From Glandiceps talaboti (lineage: Eukaryota; Hemichordata; Enteropneusta; Spengelidae), in contig NC_135555.1 of NCBI RefSeq assembly GCF_964340395.1, forward strand, positions 4,979,501 to 5,043,500: a stretch of 64,000 nucleotides of DNA, given 5' to 3'. Below the pieces are notes generated by a model. That model was not told the DNA's origin. It was given only the letters and a program-made list of their open reading frames with translations, and searched no databases. Position 1 is the first letter of the stretch. Each line of letters opens with the position of its first letter. Shown in pieces: positions 31,201-52,265 of this stretch. The translations under genes and the position numbers were made by a program.

Positions 31201-33033
31201 AAACATATTTCACTGTGAAACTAAATTAAACACCACAGTACAGACCAAAACGACGGTTGTTTAGTGAAGAACTTGTATGATCTAATGAGCGTTCGGAGGC
31301 GGCAATGCTCTTCAGGATGCTCAGGAAGTTTAAAGGGCCGTTGTGTCGATATGGGTTTGTGTCAGGTGTAATAATTCTAAAGTGTTCGGAGTGTGTGGAA
31401 ACCCTATGGTTAAAATTCTTATAATTACGAAGTTACAACCTTTGCCCCTGTAGGCGTATTCATCGAACATATCAAATGTAGGGACGAAGATAGCTTAATT
31501 TTTGAACCGCAGATGCTCTATTTGATTGACCACCTTGGTCATGATGATTCGCTAAGTCAGAATCCAACGTTTTCCCACTGTCCCTCTGGTCGGAAAGACA
31601 GAGGGCGGTAGTTACCGTTGCTATGTGGATTGCAACTATAACTAATACAAGGATAAATATTTACTACCACTTGAGTATTGATAACAAGCACTATACAAAT
31701 ATGATTTTCGGTCAATGTGGGAGTCAGTAAATAATGAACTTCAAAGGTTTTGATATGATATTAATTGTCATGTTAATTCCATTAAACAAATATTGATACA
31801 TTAAAATCGACCAATGCATGTAGGCACATAATTCCATTATATGAAACCGACTACTTACATAAAACGGTCTGCTGGAAAGACTAACTAAAAGTTTGAATTA
31901 ATCTCAACGTGATACTTACAATAATATCTTAATCTGTTGTTTATGATACATCGAAATGTACACGAAATGTTACTGATTGGGCGTAACCCGGTAACAGCTG
32001 ACAAAAAACCCGAGAACATGGGTCACGTGATTAATAACGTTATAGAACGCACATGTAATGTTAGTATGAAATGATTCCATAGTGAGACATTTGATGTGTT
32101 TATTTCATAGTGAAACTGACAATGATTGATTTCGAAGATTGACTCAAACCAATTAAGCATACTAATTACAAGATCAATTTGTATCATGTACATGTGGCGC
32201 AATGATATATACATTAACCGATACAGCTTCATTGTCATCTGTTGAATGCAAATATCCAAATATAGCCGAGCGTTGACAAAGTTGCCATGACCTGAGGACT
32301 CGGAATATAAACTGAAAGAAAAACATAGCTGTGATCATTTGCTGATTTCATGATCTCAGAAACACATAATAATTTTTTTTTGAAGTCGCTATGACGTTAA
32401 TATCATTACATTCTAAACTGATGTGAGTTTTCGCAACGTACGAATTTATTTGCGTAGTACATTCGGCTAACATTTGATTAAAAAAAGGATTCAAACACAG
32501 GACGGAGACATACTGTCTTCCATATGGTAAAACAATTATACAAAAATAAAAGTACGCTCTGGTAAATTTGATTTCCATTCTGCAAATATTTAGTGCTGTC
32601 GTCAATGAAATTTCAACATCCTGTACGACGAATATTCATTTACATCACGTGACCAAGCAAACCCAATCAATATTGCCTTATTAAAACAACGCAATGTACC
32701 GCAAAGGATGGAATATATCAACAGGTACAATATATGTATGCAATAGCAGATAGGCAGGTGAGCTATAATACAACTATCTGTATGATGTGCTCAAGAGCGC
32801 CTTCATCCATGGAGCGAGTGATCGACATGGGAACTGACGTATGATTTGTAAAGTGTAACTATTTAAATTTGGACAATACACCGGTGACCTTACTCAGGCT
32901 GGCGAGGACAAACGTCATCATCCTACTACACAAATAACTGGGGATGAATAGTCTACGCAAAGTGACGATACGGTCGGCTTATTACTTACATTCTTTAGTT
33001 GACTGGGGATATGTGGCACGGGTCAGTTACAAC
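28264..33033. other. intergenic region, Scratch 3' UTR and beyond
   Basis: 4.8 kb without a supported gene. The first part should be the Scratch 3' UTR; a variant poly(A) signal ATTAAA lies at 28872-28877 and no nearer AATAAA was found. A short CA repeat lies at about 29377-29404. Open frames up to 131 aa show no domain. Confidence 0.55.
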
Positions 33034-42156
<9,123 letters not shown>

Positions 42157-42463
42157 CGGTAAATCAATCGCTAGGGCGGACATCGCGATATCAGACTGTG
42201 TGTTTGGTGTGATCCCGAAATCATAAACACAATTCATGAACTTATCAAATACATGTAAATACATTTCTTATCTGAACATTTTTCAAACACAAACATAATA
42301 TTTATATGGTATAACCTTGAAGGCTTGAAATAATTTACAATAAGATGTAAAGTTTTACTAAAATATTTTATACTTAAACGATTTTATCTATTATTCACGA
42401 CAATATCTGGGCTATCGATGAGGTCAGTAGTTGAATACTTCGCTAACAATGCAATTGAAAAAC

Positions 42464-42517
42464 AATTTTCTGATACTATCTCCTTTTCGAAAAAAGGATT
42501 ATAGGTATCAGAAAATT
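42464..42517 (+). other. 3' UTR hairpin
   Basis: AATTTTCTGATAC (42464-42476) pairs perfectly with GTATCAGAAAATT (42505-42517). The inner CCTTTT and AAAAGG extend the stem after a small bulge. It lies about 310 nt after the receptor stop codon, so it is probably in the 3' UTR. It may be a regulatory hairpin or a small repeat. Confidence 0.5.
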
Positions 42518-42757
42518 TTATATAAAAATTTTGCCCAGATTATTTATGATTATTGGTGTCAGAGATGTGAGTATTTACCAGGATAAAGCATTGTACACTG
42601 TATGACAGCTGTAACTGAATTACTGAATTGATAAAGATACATGTAACTTTTCTAATCTCTTGGAACGTACAGCTACAATATTCAACGCATGGATCAGTAG
42701 ATTTGAAGTGTCTTAATTGTATGTACTTTACCAATATCACGTTCACCAAAAATCTGC

Positions 42758-42846
42758 TTACCAACGATGTGTTTACCAACGATGTGTTTACCAACTATGT
42801 GTTTACCAACTATGTGTTTACCAACTATGTGTTTACCAACGATGTA
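42758..42846. repeat. 15-bp tandem repeat, about six copies
   Basis: The unit TTACCAACGATGTGT and its variant with CTATGTGT is repeated about six times. It translates to short NDVFT-type repeats, but no gene model supports coding. Confidence 0.85.
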
Positions 42847-45056
42847 ACAGTATGCCTACTAGCATTGTGCATACTTACTACCAACGCATTGTCGTTTCAA
42901 CTCTGTGAGCGATTTTAACACATTCAAACGACATTAATACTCTCAGCTTATCGAAAGTTTGCCGTGTGTATTGGTTAAAATTTTAGTACTCTTTGTATTT
43001 CTAAATCACAAATATTGAATGTATCGGTAGTCAATCGAATTGATATTTTATATCGACAGTCAATCGAAATAATATTTTGTTGATTATATCAATGAATTTT
43101 CAATTTATTATTATATTCAATTTGATTAATGCCGATATTTGTGATGAATGGGGGATATTCGGAGCCTCGTACGTATATACCGTGTATTATTGCCTCGCGA
43201 AATCTTGCCGATGGTGGCGCACTAACAGAAACGAACATTTGACCACGACAAGAAGAGAGGGGTGGTTAGTTTAAATTTTATAAGGTGCTTAATATTGCCA
43301 TTTCTGACTGTGATTTAATATTTGCAAACACAACATACCACTCTTTAATATTTATATCGAAATAAAAAATGAATTCTTAAGACGTGTATGAGAACTGAGG
43401 GTGGGGTATTCTTTTATGCAGTGTTTGAAATGAAAACTTTTAAAAATAAAGTAATCAATGCGAACCCTTGTGATAACTTCTTTAGACGTCAACAGTTATA
43501 CTTGTTGAATTTTTTATAAATATGGTTTATTATTCGTTGAGCAGTAGAAAATACAATTTACACAAATACATCCTCGTTACTACGAATCTTCGACTCACAC
43601 TAACATCTTTATAATACAGTTACTTTCCGGCTGAATGAGGAACATTATTTGCATATAAACGTGTATACATACCCGTACAAGTCAAGGTAAATAAATTATT
43701 ATTTTGAACATTTTGGTACTTCGAGCACCACACTAAGTACTAAATGCAGGTTCGCGTATCGTAGAACGACAACAAAATAATTGTTTGTGTTTTTTTTTAC
43801 GCATACAACTCAGGCCTTGTGTCTCATCAAATGATTTGAGCACTCCAATTTTATCGAGTTCATTTGAACCATTTTAATCTAACGAATAGAACAATTGTGT
43901 CGTTATCTTTGACTTCAACAGAACGATTACGTTGAATACCTTGAGAGTATAAATGACATTTGATATAACACAATAACCATCATTTCTATGTATATACTAA
44001 TATGGGTAGGTAAATTAAAACTATTCTGAATAAGTTGGTAGAATAGTTAACGTGTACGGTTTACAAGGTATGAATGAAATGGAATTTCGATTGATAGATT
44101 AATCCCATCTACACGACACTGAAAATCCTACCTGGGGTAGGACTCGGGATTGCCTCAGGTAGGACGACCTACCGTAGTACGTATAGATGTGGCTAGTGTC
44201 TCCAATGATTTCGCCGTTTTGTTGTTACTTATACATACACCGTCAGATTCAAAGAGTGGTATTGTAACATTGCTATGGGGTATTACAATCATTCTTGTTT
44301 ATTCAGTCAGCCAGTCAATCAATCGTATTTGTACAGGGATAATGTAAAATCTGTTTATTCGTTTATTTCACCCCCAAACCTCCAAATTGGACTTAGAAAC
44401 AACAGCGCTTCAACGCCTTCGTATTTTGCCTTGGCATTTTGAGTGTTACTTTCACCTGATACAACGTTGTACAATGACCTCATGCATATACAGGCTCCAT
44501 TGTTTGAGTGTTTTTCAGACTGATGACCTGAACTGACCTCCTGTGAACAATACAGTCAAGAACTATTCGTAAACGTATTTCTATTCACAAGGCTTAGTCA
44601 TTGTTGCGCAATTAACCAAGGTACTAAAGGTAAGATAGCATTACATCATTTTTAGTTTATTAATTATCTAATATGAAGTTCAAGTTATTCTGTTGAGACT
44701 TATTTAACTTCCATTTTTTCCGTTTTTATAATTTGTACAAAGATGGGACGTATGCGGAGACGGACAGATCGGTTGTTTGTATTGCTGCTGTATGTCAACA
44801 CTTTCATTCTACCTTGCTTGCCATTGGAAACAGGTAAAACTACTGCATGGCAACATCAAACAAACAAACAAACGAACAACAAATATCCGGGTTCATCAAA
44901 AATGTTTTCTTTGTACCCGTGGAGTTTTAATATTCACTTACAATTATTGGTGCATATTTAATTTTTTTTCTCACATAGCAGTCCAAAGTGAACTGAAGTG
45001 CTAGCGTTATTGTTTAATGTCCCATGTGATGTAATGTGAGCGTACACACTGGCAGT

Positions 45057-45266
45057 GTGTGTATGTATGTGTGTATGTATGTATGTATGTATGTATGTAT
45101 GTATGTATGTATGTATGTATGTATGTATGTATGTATGTATGTATGTATGTATGTATGTATGTATGTATGTATGTATGTATGTATGTATGTATGTATGTAT
45201 GTATGTATGTATGTATGTATGTATGTATGTATGTATGTATGTATGTATGTATGTATGTATGTATGT
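45057..45266. repeat. (GTAT)n microsatellite in intron 1 of the WxxW gene
   Basis: About 52 GTAT units in near-perfect register. The Cys-Met-Tyr-Val and His-Thr-Tyr-Ile open frames on the two strands are artefacts. Confidence 0.97.
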
Positions 45267-46232
45267 GTGTTCTAGTTCTAATTGTTGTTTGTTCATTAAG
45301 TGTCCTATATGCACTATCTAATAATATATAGTCATTCACTTGATTACAGTATACAAAGATTCGCCCTACTTGGGCTATACCATCAAGTTTCAAATCTCGT
45401 TTGTAGATTTTTTTCTGGTGTCTATAAAAGTGATGTATTGCAGTTATGTAATGGCTTGGCTATAGTGGAATGCACTATACATATTACATTACAAAACACC
45501 CGCTGTACAGCTAGTCCGACTGTGGTCGATTAATGAGGTGAACTTATATAAGGGTAAGCCGTGGTATGTTATATGATGAATCTTTAATTGGTTTTTTTCT
45601 TTTTCAAATAAAATGTTGCCGTCCTCTTTTTAGAGAAACTATCAACTGTTCAGATACTGAGATTATATGCCAGTCCCTTGTACTGGCCTGCATAAGTGCC
45701 AGACTACATGAGCGTTGGCATTATGATTAAAAATAAATAGCATATATCATATGCCATGTTTTATAGCTAATTCTCAATCATTGGAAATCGTTGCGTGGAA
45801 TAATCAGACAGTCACTACTTGAATCCTTTGTTCTTGAGGACAAAAGTTGAAATGGTTGAATAACAAATCATTGTTCATAGTCAGTGGTGTGATATAATGA
45901 AGGCTGTCGTTTCAGGAAGTCGATAGGTTGTTGTCAATTAACGACTACTCCATATCACCCAGCATGCAATGGGCTCGTCGAACGGGGAAATGCGATTTTG
46001 TGAGAGGAATTAGAACTTATTATACATATTTGGACGAGGAAATTACATGATTATCACTCAGGACAATACACTGGTTGGACTGAATATGGAATAACAGGCA
46101 CAATAGTTACTTTAAGCTCGGAAAAGTAATTGGGCTACATACTATTAGTCAAAATGAATAATTGGTACAGTGAGTATGTGTCGGAGAGCCTGGTGACTGA
46201 TTATATCCTGAAACAACGCAACGAGGCGCATA

Positions 46233-46240
46233 TGACGTCA
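46233..46240. promoter_or_regulatory. palindromic CRE-like site (TGACGTCA)
   Basis: A perfect TGACGTCA lies in intron 1 of the WxxW gene, 520 bp before exon 2. No other promoter feature accompanies it. Confidence 0.2.
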
Positions 46241-47439
46241 TAGAGTAATGAGTGGGTGGGTATACTGGTCTGTTAGTTGTGGGCAGTATGTTCTAGCTGT
46301 CAATCATGCCTCATCGTGAGTTACCGGCCAATTTGAAACTTAATCACTGGACGATTACTTTGTCGGTGAGCTTTCGGATTTGGTATTGGACCTGTCTCTT
46401 GCTGCTTTAGAGCAAGGGTCAGTTTACAATAGCTGCCAATATGTGAAAGAGGATATCAGTCTTTGACCAACCGTCACTCTCGAAATTTCAAAGGCAATAC
46501 TTACAACAAATTTCTATGTAATTATGTTGTTTTACCAGTGATAGAACATCGACCGATAGTTTATTCAAATATGTGTTATTCCTGATACAAGTTAGAGTAC
46601 AAAGTTATTTTAGTTAGTTTCAAGTCCCAACAATTAATCGTATATTAAATAATATTTTTCTAATTGTATTAGGATTTAATAAAGGATATACTTGAATGAG
46701 AGAGATGGATGAATAATTATTTTTTCAGATTACTTTTTAAGAACTTTGTTTTTGCTCCAGAAAGTTGTTTGGAATGGACAGACTGGAAGAGTGATGAGAA
46801 CGGGGGACCTGTAGACCCAAATGGTATGGGAGAATTTGAAATAGTTACCAGCCATGGCTTTTGCGATAGTTCAACCAAGCTGGACAAAATGATTTAACTT
46901 GCAGTCTGAATCCTGGATTTCAGTGTTTTCACGATAAGCAAGGTGGCGATAAATGTCTAGATTACGCGATTCGTGTTTTATGTCCGTCAACCTGTGGCAC
47001 AAGCACTGAACCACTGGAATCAACTAGCTCGTCGAATTTCGGTAAAGTAACCTTCTCTTTTACTATAGTACTTGTGTCATGTGACCGATTACATTAGTAA
47101 AATAGACCAAACTAAGGAAGGGTGAAATGTATTTTGGAACGGGATAAATTGTACAAAGTTGGACGAGTGCAATCCAATGACGGGGGGGGGGGGGGGTATT
47201 ACAAGAAATGTCATATATGATATATGAATGAATGAAAACGTAGTATAATGTTAAAGTTGATGTATGCTTTTGAAGGCACTTGAAATCGTCTTCCGGCATT
47301 GTTAGTACAGTCACGGTTTCAAGGTACCCTTTAGCGAATTCTGGTTGATACAACCACACTATTAGATCAAACACATGCGCTCTTATAACATCTATATATA
47401 TAGAAAGTTATTTGAAATTTACAGCTTGCACTCTTAAGG

Positions 47440-47680
47440 TATTCCACAATTACCGAAAATCGTTATTTATGCAAATACCTCATTAATATTCACACGGTGT
47501 TTACCACAACCTAACAAGTTCTAGCCATTACCCTAAAGTATGTATACCAAATTTCGTTGAATAAGGTAAACCTTTTTTGAGAAAACGGTGACTCAGACCG
47601 ACCGACCGACCGACCGACCGACCGACCGACGGACACACATATACAAACACACACACACACAGACAGATATCACTAAAACA
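47440..47680. mobile_element. probable dispersed repeat ending in (GACC)n
   Basis: The stretch carries TTATGCAAATACCTCATTAA, then CAAATTTCGTTGAA and TTGAGAAAACGG, and ends in nine GACC units (47596-47632) with CACACAC. This order (Oct-like ATGCAAAT, a TTGAGAAAA phrase, then a GACC/GACGGA tail) is typical of short non-coding repeats in marine invertebrate genomes (general knowledge). It lies in intron 2 of the WxxW gene. Confidence 0.4.
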
Positions 47681-48089
47681 TAACCTTTCCGTATGGGTAA
47701 AGAACGTATGAACTCAGGTTATACCCCTTTAAAACAACCCACTCCCAACAACTGCATTTGGATGTATTCTCATAAGAATTTGCGGAGTGTACGACTCTAA
47801 GCTGTTTGATTGGCCACCTAGTAAAGTAAAATGCGAAAATGAAATGATTGGATGAGATCCCTGCTGTATTATTGATTGTAATGTAATACTGTATGTATCT
47901 CTCCCCTTTCTCTTTATTATCACAGACACGATTCTAGGAATAATGGTGGCCGCCATTACAATAGGTATAATACTACCTTGTCTTGTCGCTGTGTGTATAT
48001 TTGTATATGCTTACTATTGTTGTTATCATAAGAAGAAAAGAGAAACGAGAATCAGACCAACTGATGAGGATCGTCATATGCAAATTTAG

Positions 48090-51000
48090 GGTAATACCGA
48101 AGAATGGAGCATGGGGTACCATGGAAAAGAGTAATTAAGTTTTAATACGTAATACGCTGTCCCGTTTGGAACTAGACTAGGGGTACGATTTCGAATTTCT
48201 AAAACATTTTCTAATGATATCACCTTGGTTTCATTTCTATATGGGTCCTAGCTGAACGACAACATGGAACTGCACTGGGTGATTTTGTGAACTGGTGTGA
48301 TAACTCGTTTTAAAATGTAAACGTCGCCAAAACGAAATATATGATTATCAATTATAGGAGATCTGTACAAACCCCTGAGTACCATCATACATTACCTGGA
48401 CGTCAAAATAGTACACTACCTTGGTCCAATTTTCTTGATGACAAATTAAAGTAGAATTTTAATACTGATGATGTCGCAAAGAAGTGTCAGAAACGTTTAT
48501 GTTTTTGAGATATTTAAATTATTTTGAGGTTGATAGAAGCTTAGGGGTCTTATTCCTATTCTGTAAAACGTTAATGAAAGTGTCTTGACCTTTCCCTTCA
48601 TCGAATGGTTTCTGAATTGGAGTGCAAAATAAAATAGAATTCACTTCAAAAGATTGTTTCAATTTGTTCCAAAATAATTGGAATACCACACAGACAGCTG
48701 TCAGTCTTTTATAATCAATAAATCCAGAGAAAGCACACACAAATTTAGATGTTTATAATCACGTTTTAACACCAGAATTTGGTTTTTGATGCCCGGCTTG
48801 CGCTTTATGCCCGGCTTGCGCTTTACAGGTGACGTGAATCCGGCGCAAGTGTTTTCTCCTATTCCAACAACAGTGCGAAATCTTAATGATATATATATAT
48901 ATATATATATAATTGTATCTATTTGTATATTATAGTCGTTGTGATATTTATTGGAATGTTTTTATTTGTATCACAGTTTGTATATATTCGGATTACCCAA
49001 TTTTGGGATTAATACAGTTCGATAATGATACGATAGCCGCCAAGTGTTAGGGCTAGATTACAACAATGTGTATTCAAAAGCTGCAAGGGTTGTAAGTAAA
49101 GTAGTGTATGAAAAGGGAATTGCGTGACACTTGTTCAAGTTAAAACAACAAACTGACATGTTGGCTACTTAGTGGTTCAATTATTTCAACAATTTGTGTA
49201 TTATTAAGTTATAATATAGTTGTACAAAAATATGTAAGCTAGGTGTAAAACGTACATTTTAAAATATTTACACAAACTTTTATCATCTGATCAACGGACG
49301 AATTAGACTTGTGATTGACTCATTAACAGTCAGAACAGATCAGCAAATGGAATTGTCAATATTCAAAATGGTGTATGCGCTCTTATATTTGTATTTTGGG
49401 CCAATGGCCATTGACTGCAATAAATTGAGTTGCTCATAGAACACCAAACTTGTTAGAATGTGATAAAATGACTACACGCTATCCCAATGTCAATGACAGC
49501 AATTCTTTGCACTATTTGTTGTTTGAAAAAAAAATTGTTACATAATTGGTGAAGGAGATGGGTAAGGTGAACCTCAGATGTTGTGTTACGGATGACAGAA
49601 TACAACGTTTTAATAACCGCTAAGTTTTGATGTTTTGCGAGGTCACCGTGAACTCTCAGCTGTCATGAATTAATACTTAGAACAAATGTTTGCATTTCGC
49701 GAATAGTATTCTACTGAGATGACAACATTAAGTTATTATAAGATCAACAGTGTCAAATAATGACTAATTACAGACAGTTGGAAGAACAATGACGTGATCA
49801 CATTGTTTAGCTAGTTTTCATACTTGTCAATATCATTTGCATTGAATTAAGGCGACGGCAATACTTCCGTTTTAGTCATTTATGGTGCTGATTACTTTAT
49901 CACCCAATCATTTGAGTATTGTATATTTTACGTTTATAAGAATTTAATGGAATAATAAAATTATGGATTCACTTTGGGAAGAGACGGTCTGAGACTAGGA
50001 GCTTCGATCTGCTCCGTGGCCACCTCCAAATGATCCAGGTTAACCATGAACATAGTGTGTAGTTTGAGCTAATTCCCTAAAAGTCCAAGTCGATCCCGTG
50101 TACAGAGTGGAGAGAGAGAGAGTAACATTGAAGGGGGTTACGTTAACAGTAGAGGTAACCCCCCCAATTTGTTACAGTTGTATGGTGAGTATTGACTGGA
50201 AACAGTCCAATTATACCATGATTAAAATGATAGATTTTATCTCACGGGTTCAATATCATGGATGTCTAAAGCCCATACGACGTCATCCTAACTTAATCAT
50301 GAATAATTAACCGACCAACCTGAGAATCACCATCTTTCTCGGTAAATGCTGGTAATCCGTAAGACAAGAGAACTAAAACAAAGGGCTTAGACTCAGATTA
50401 CCGAGAGTAATTAATAATGTTTATCCGCAGTCCCTGGTTTACCCATAGTCCGTGTAGGGTATATAGTTTACCATACCCAGGTGAAATTATATGATGTGAA
50501 GCGCTCAACTTTGTTTATTTCCCATCATGCCTTGTCCAGGCTATAGTCCTGGTCGACGATCCTCAGCCAAATGATAAATTCCATAGTTACAACTTACCTC
50601 TCCGTATGTATGATCAGCCGATCATATAGATGGTAGATATTTTAAATGCTCTCATCATTGTTGATCTTGGGATTGTAGTGTCTGGTGTTGACAGCCTCCC
50701 TACTGTCCCTAGGAAAGTTGTGTTGAGACATGTCAATAATGAAAAGATAATCAAAAACAAAGTTATGATGGTCGTAGTACGGTAGTGTTCAATACAGCCA
50801 AAGTTGATGCTTGAATTGTAGGGATGTTGTCGATCATGGTATATTGTGATTGTTCATGACAAACAAAATAAATCAGTCGATAAACTTACACAAAAATTCA
50901 CCCCTTGACCAACTACTTGAATATACCTGAAGAAACACAGAAGATGATTTTGTACTGACAATAAATTGCATTGTAAACTGCATTCAATGTTCCATCCTGG

Positions 51001-52140
51001 TCAGAAATTCAATGAATAATGAACTGACAACACAAGCGATTATTGCATATATGAGCCTTGGCGGCCCTGTCAACCGTTCACCTTTTTGTTATTTAAATTC
51101 ATTTTGAAACCATCTGTGTTATTCAACACAAACCAAGTAATAATACATTCTTATACGTAGTTGCGACACGACATACCTAGGTGTTCTCGTCAGATAACAT
51201 ACGGTTGATGTTACCTCAATAAGTTAGGGTCATAGAGACCGCAGTTCATCTCTTTGAGACGTCAAGTCTGGTCTACATGGACGTGAATCTCCAGAAATGC
51301 TGCAATGGAAGGTAATGTCACCTTTATTGACCATTCAAAAGGGTATTGTTATAACAGCTATCAACAAAACGTGTCGTTCTTGAGGTACGTGTGAACTCGA
51401 GTCTTTCGGGGTCAATTTGATCATGTCGTGACGATAACACTTATATAATTGCCACAAATTACTGGCAATTTAATTTGTACCTCTACTCGATTTTTCTAAC
51501 CTTGCATTGTGCTATTGGTGTACAGTAGGTGTTTGGATATTGTCGTGATTTAGTGACAATGCGGGGTCATATTATATATGGCCGGTTTACACGTGAACGG
51601 GGACTATAAATAACCTGATTTGACACTGAGTTTAATAATCCACACTCTACAGTAATGAATCTATGATACAGTGTAGTTGTTCTTTTTCAGACAACACCGA
51701 AGATTAATAAACTTGTTTCGACTTTCGAACAAGTTAATTCTTAATAATGCAATAATGCATTACTACAATGAAAATCTATATTAGGATATGTGCACTGTGA
51801 TATCATCAGTGTAAATACCAACTTGCATTATTTAGACATTATCTAATTTAATAAGAGGGTCAATTAGGCAAGTTGATCATTTAAGTTAAAACCAACAACA
51901 GTAACACCAGGTGTTTACCAATCAAGTCAGTTTTTACTATTCTTACGAAGCTGTGCATCAATTTCCATCAAGTTACAATTGGTACAATATTTATTTGAGA
52001 CATCATGTCCACAGACAAACAAACAGAGAGACAGACAGAGAGACAGACATACAGACAGACAGACAGACAGACAGACAGAGACAGGCAGACAGAGAGACAG
52101 AGACAGACAGAGAGACAGACAGAGAGACAGACAGACAGAC

Positions 52141-52191
<51 letters not shown>

Positions 52192-52259
52192 TACAAAGCT
52201 GTAACTATCTTATTTTCACGGAAAGGTAAAACTGACGAATTTTCAAAATTCTCTTTCAG
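48090..52259. other. intergenic region between the WxxW gene and FOXRED2-like gene
   Basis: 4.2 kb without a supported gene. AATAAA at 48628-48633 and 48717-48722 could end the WxxW transcript. A 20-bp duplication (ATGCCCGGCTTGCGCTTT) lies at about 48790-48825, an AT repeat at 48891-48911, and a small hairpin (GGGGGTTA/TAACCCCC) at 50133-50165. A CAGA repeat fills 52012-52195. Confidence 0.6.
52012..52195. repeat. (CAGA)n microsatellite upstream of the FOXRED2-like gene
   Basis: Imperfect CAGA repeat with GAGA interruptions, ending about 70 bp before the start codon. A splice acceptor (TTCTCTTTCAG) at 52249-52259 lies between repeat and ATG, so the repeat is probably at the end of a 5' UTR intron and not in the leader. 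Confidence 0.9.
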
Positions 52260-52265
52260 AAAAAG

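Larger units (their letters stand above)
42157..44742. other. intergenic: receptor 3' UTR, hairpin and 15-bp repeat
   Basis: 2.6 kb without a supported gene. It contains the hairpin at 42464-42517, a 15-bp tandem repeat at 42758-42846, and AATAAA words near 43364 and 43445 that could end the receptor transcript. The rest is AT-rich and featureless. Confidence 0.6.
44743..48089 (+). pseudogene. Small type I membrane protein with one WxxW domain, frameshifted in exon 2 (3 exons, about 178 aa if intact)
   Basis: Exons: 44743-44833 (signal peptide, LFVLLLYVNTFILPCL), 46761-47041 (WxxW domain) and 47926-48089 (membrane span and tail). Introns are phase 1. Exon 2 begins CLEWTDWKSDENGGPVDP, and a second frame continues GQNDLTCSLNPGFQCF and then CLDYAIRVLCP. 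Together these match the WxxW domain of mucins and CILP. The first frame stops at TAA (46894-46896). The frames join only if one base is missing between about 46864 and 46882. The combined exons total 536 nt, one short of a multiple of three. The domain middle also looks shorter than usual. Exon 3 gives a strong span (ITIGIILPCLVAVCIFVYAY) and KKKRETR. It could be a real pseudogene, a null allele or an assembly error; all splice sites and the rest of the frame are intact, which favours a recent event or an error. Confidence 0.72.

Noticed and set aside
32944-33033. Upstream in-frame ATG as the receptor start
   Set aside because: It would put 30 polar residues before the signal peptide; the ATG at 33034 directly precedes the hydrophobic segment.
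46728-46760. Acceptor at TTTTTTCAG (46727) for the WxxW exon
   Set aside because: In phase 1 this gives a frame that stops after about 27 codons and loses the CLEWTDW start; the acceptor at 46760 gives the WxxW frame.
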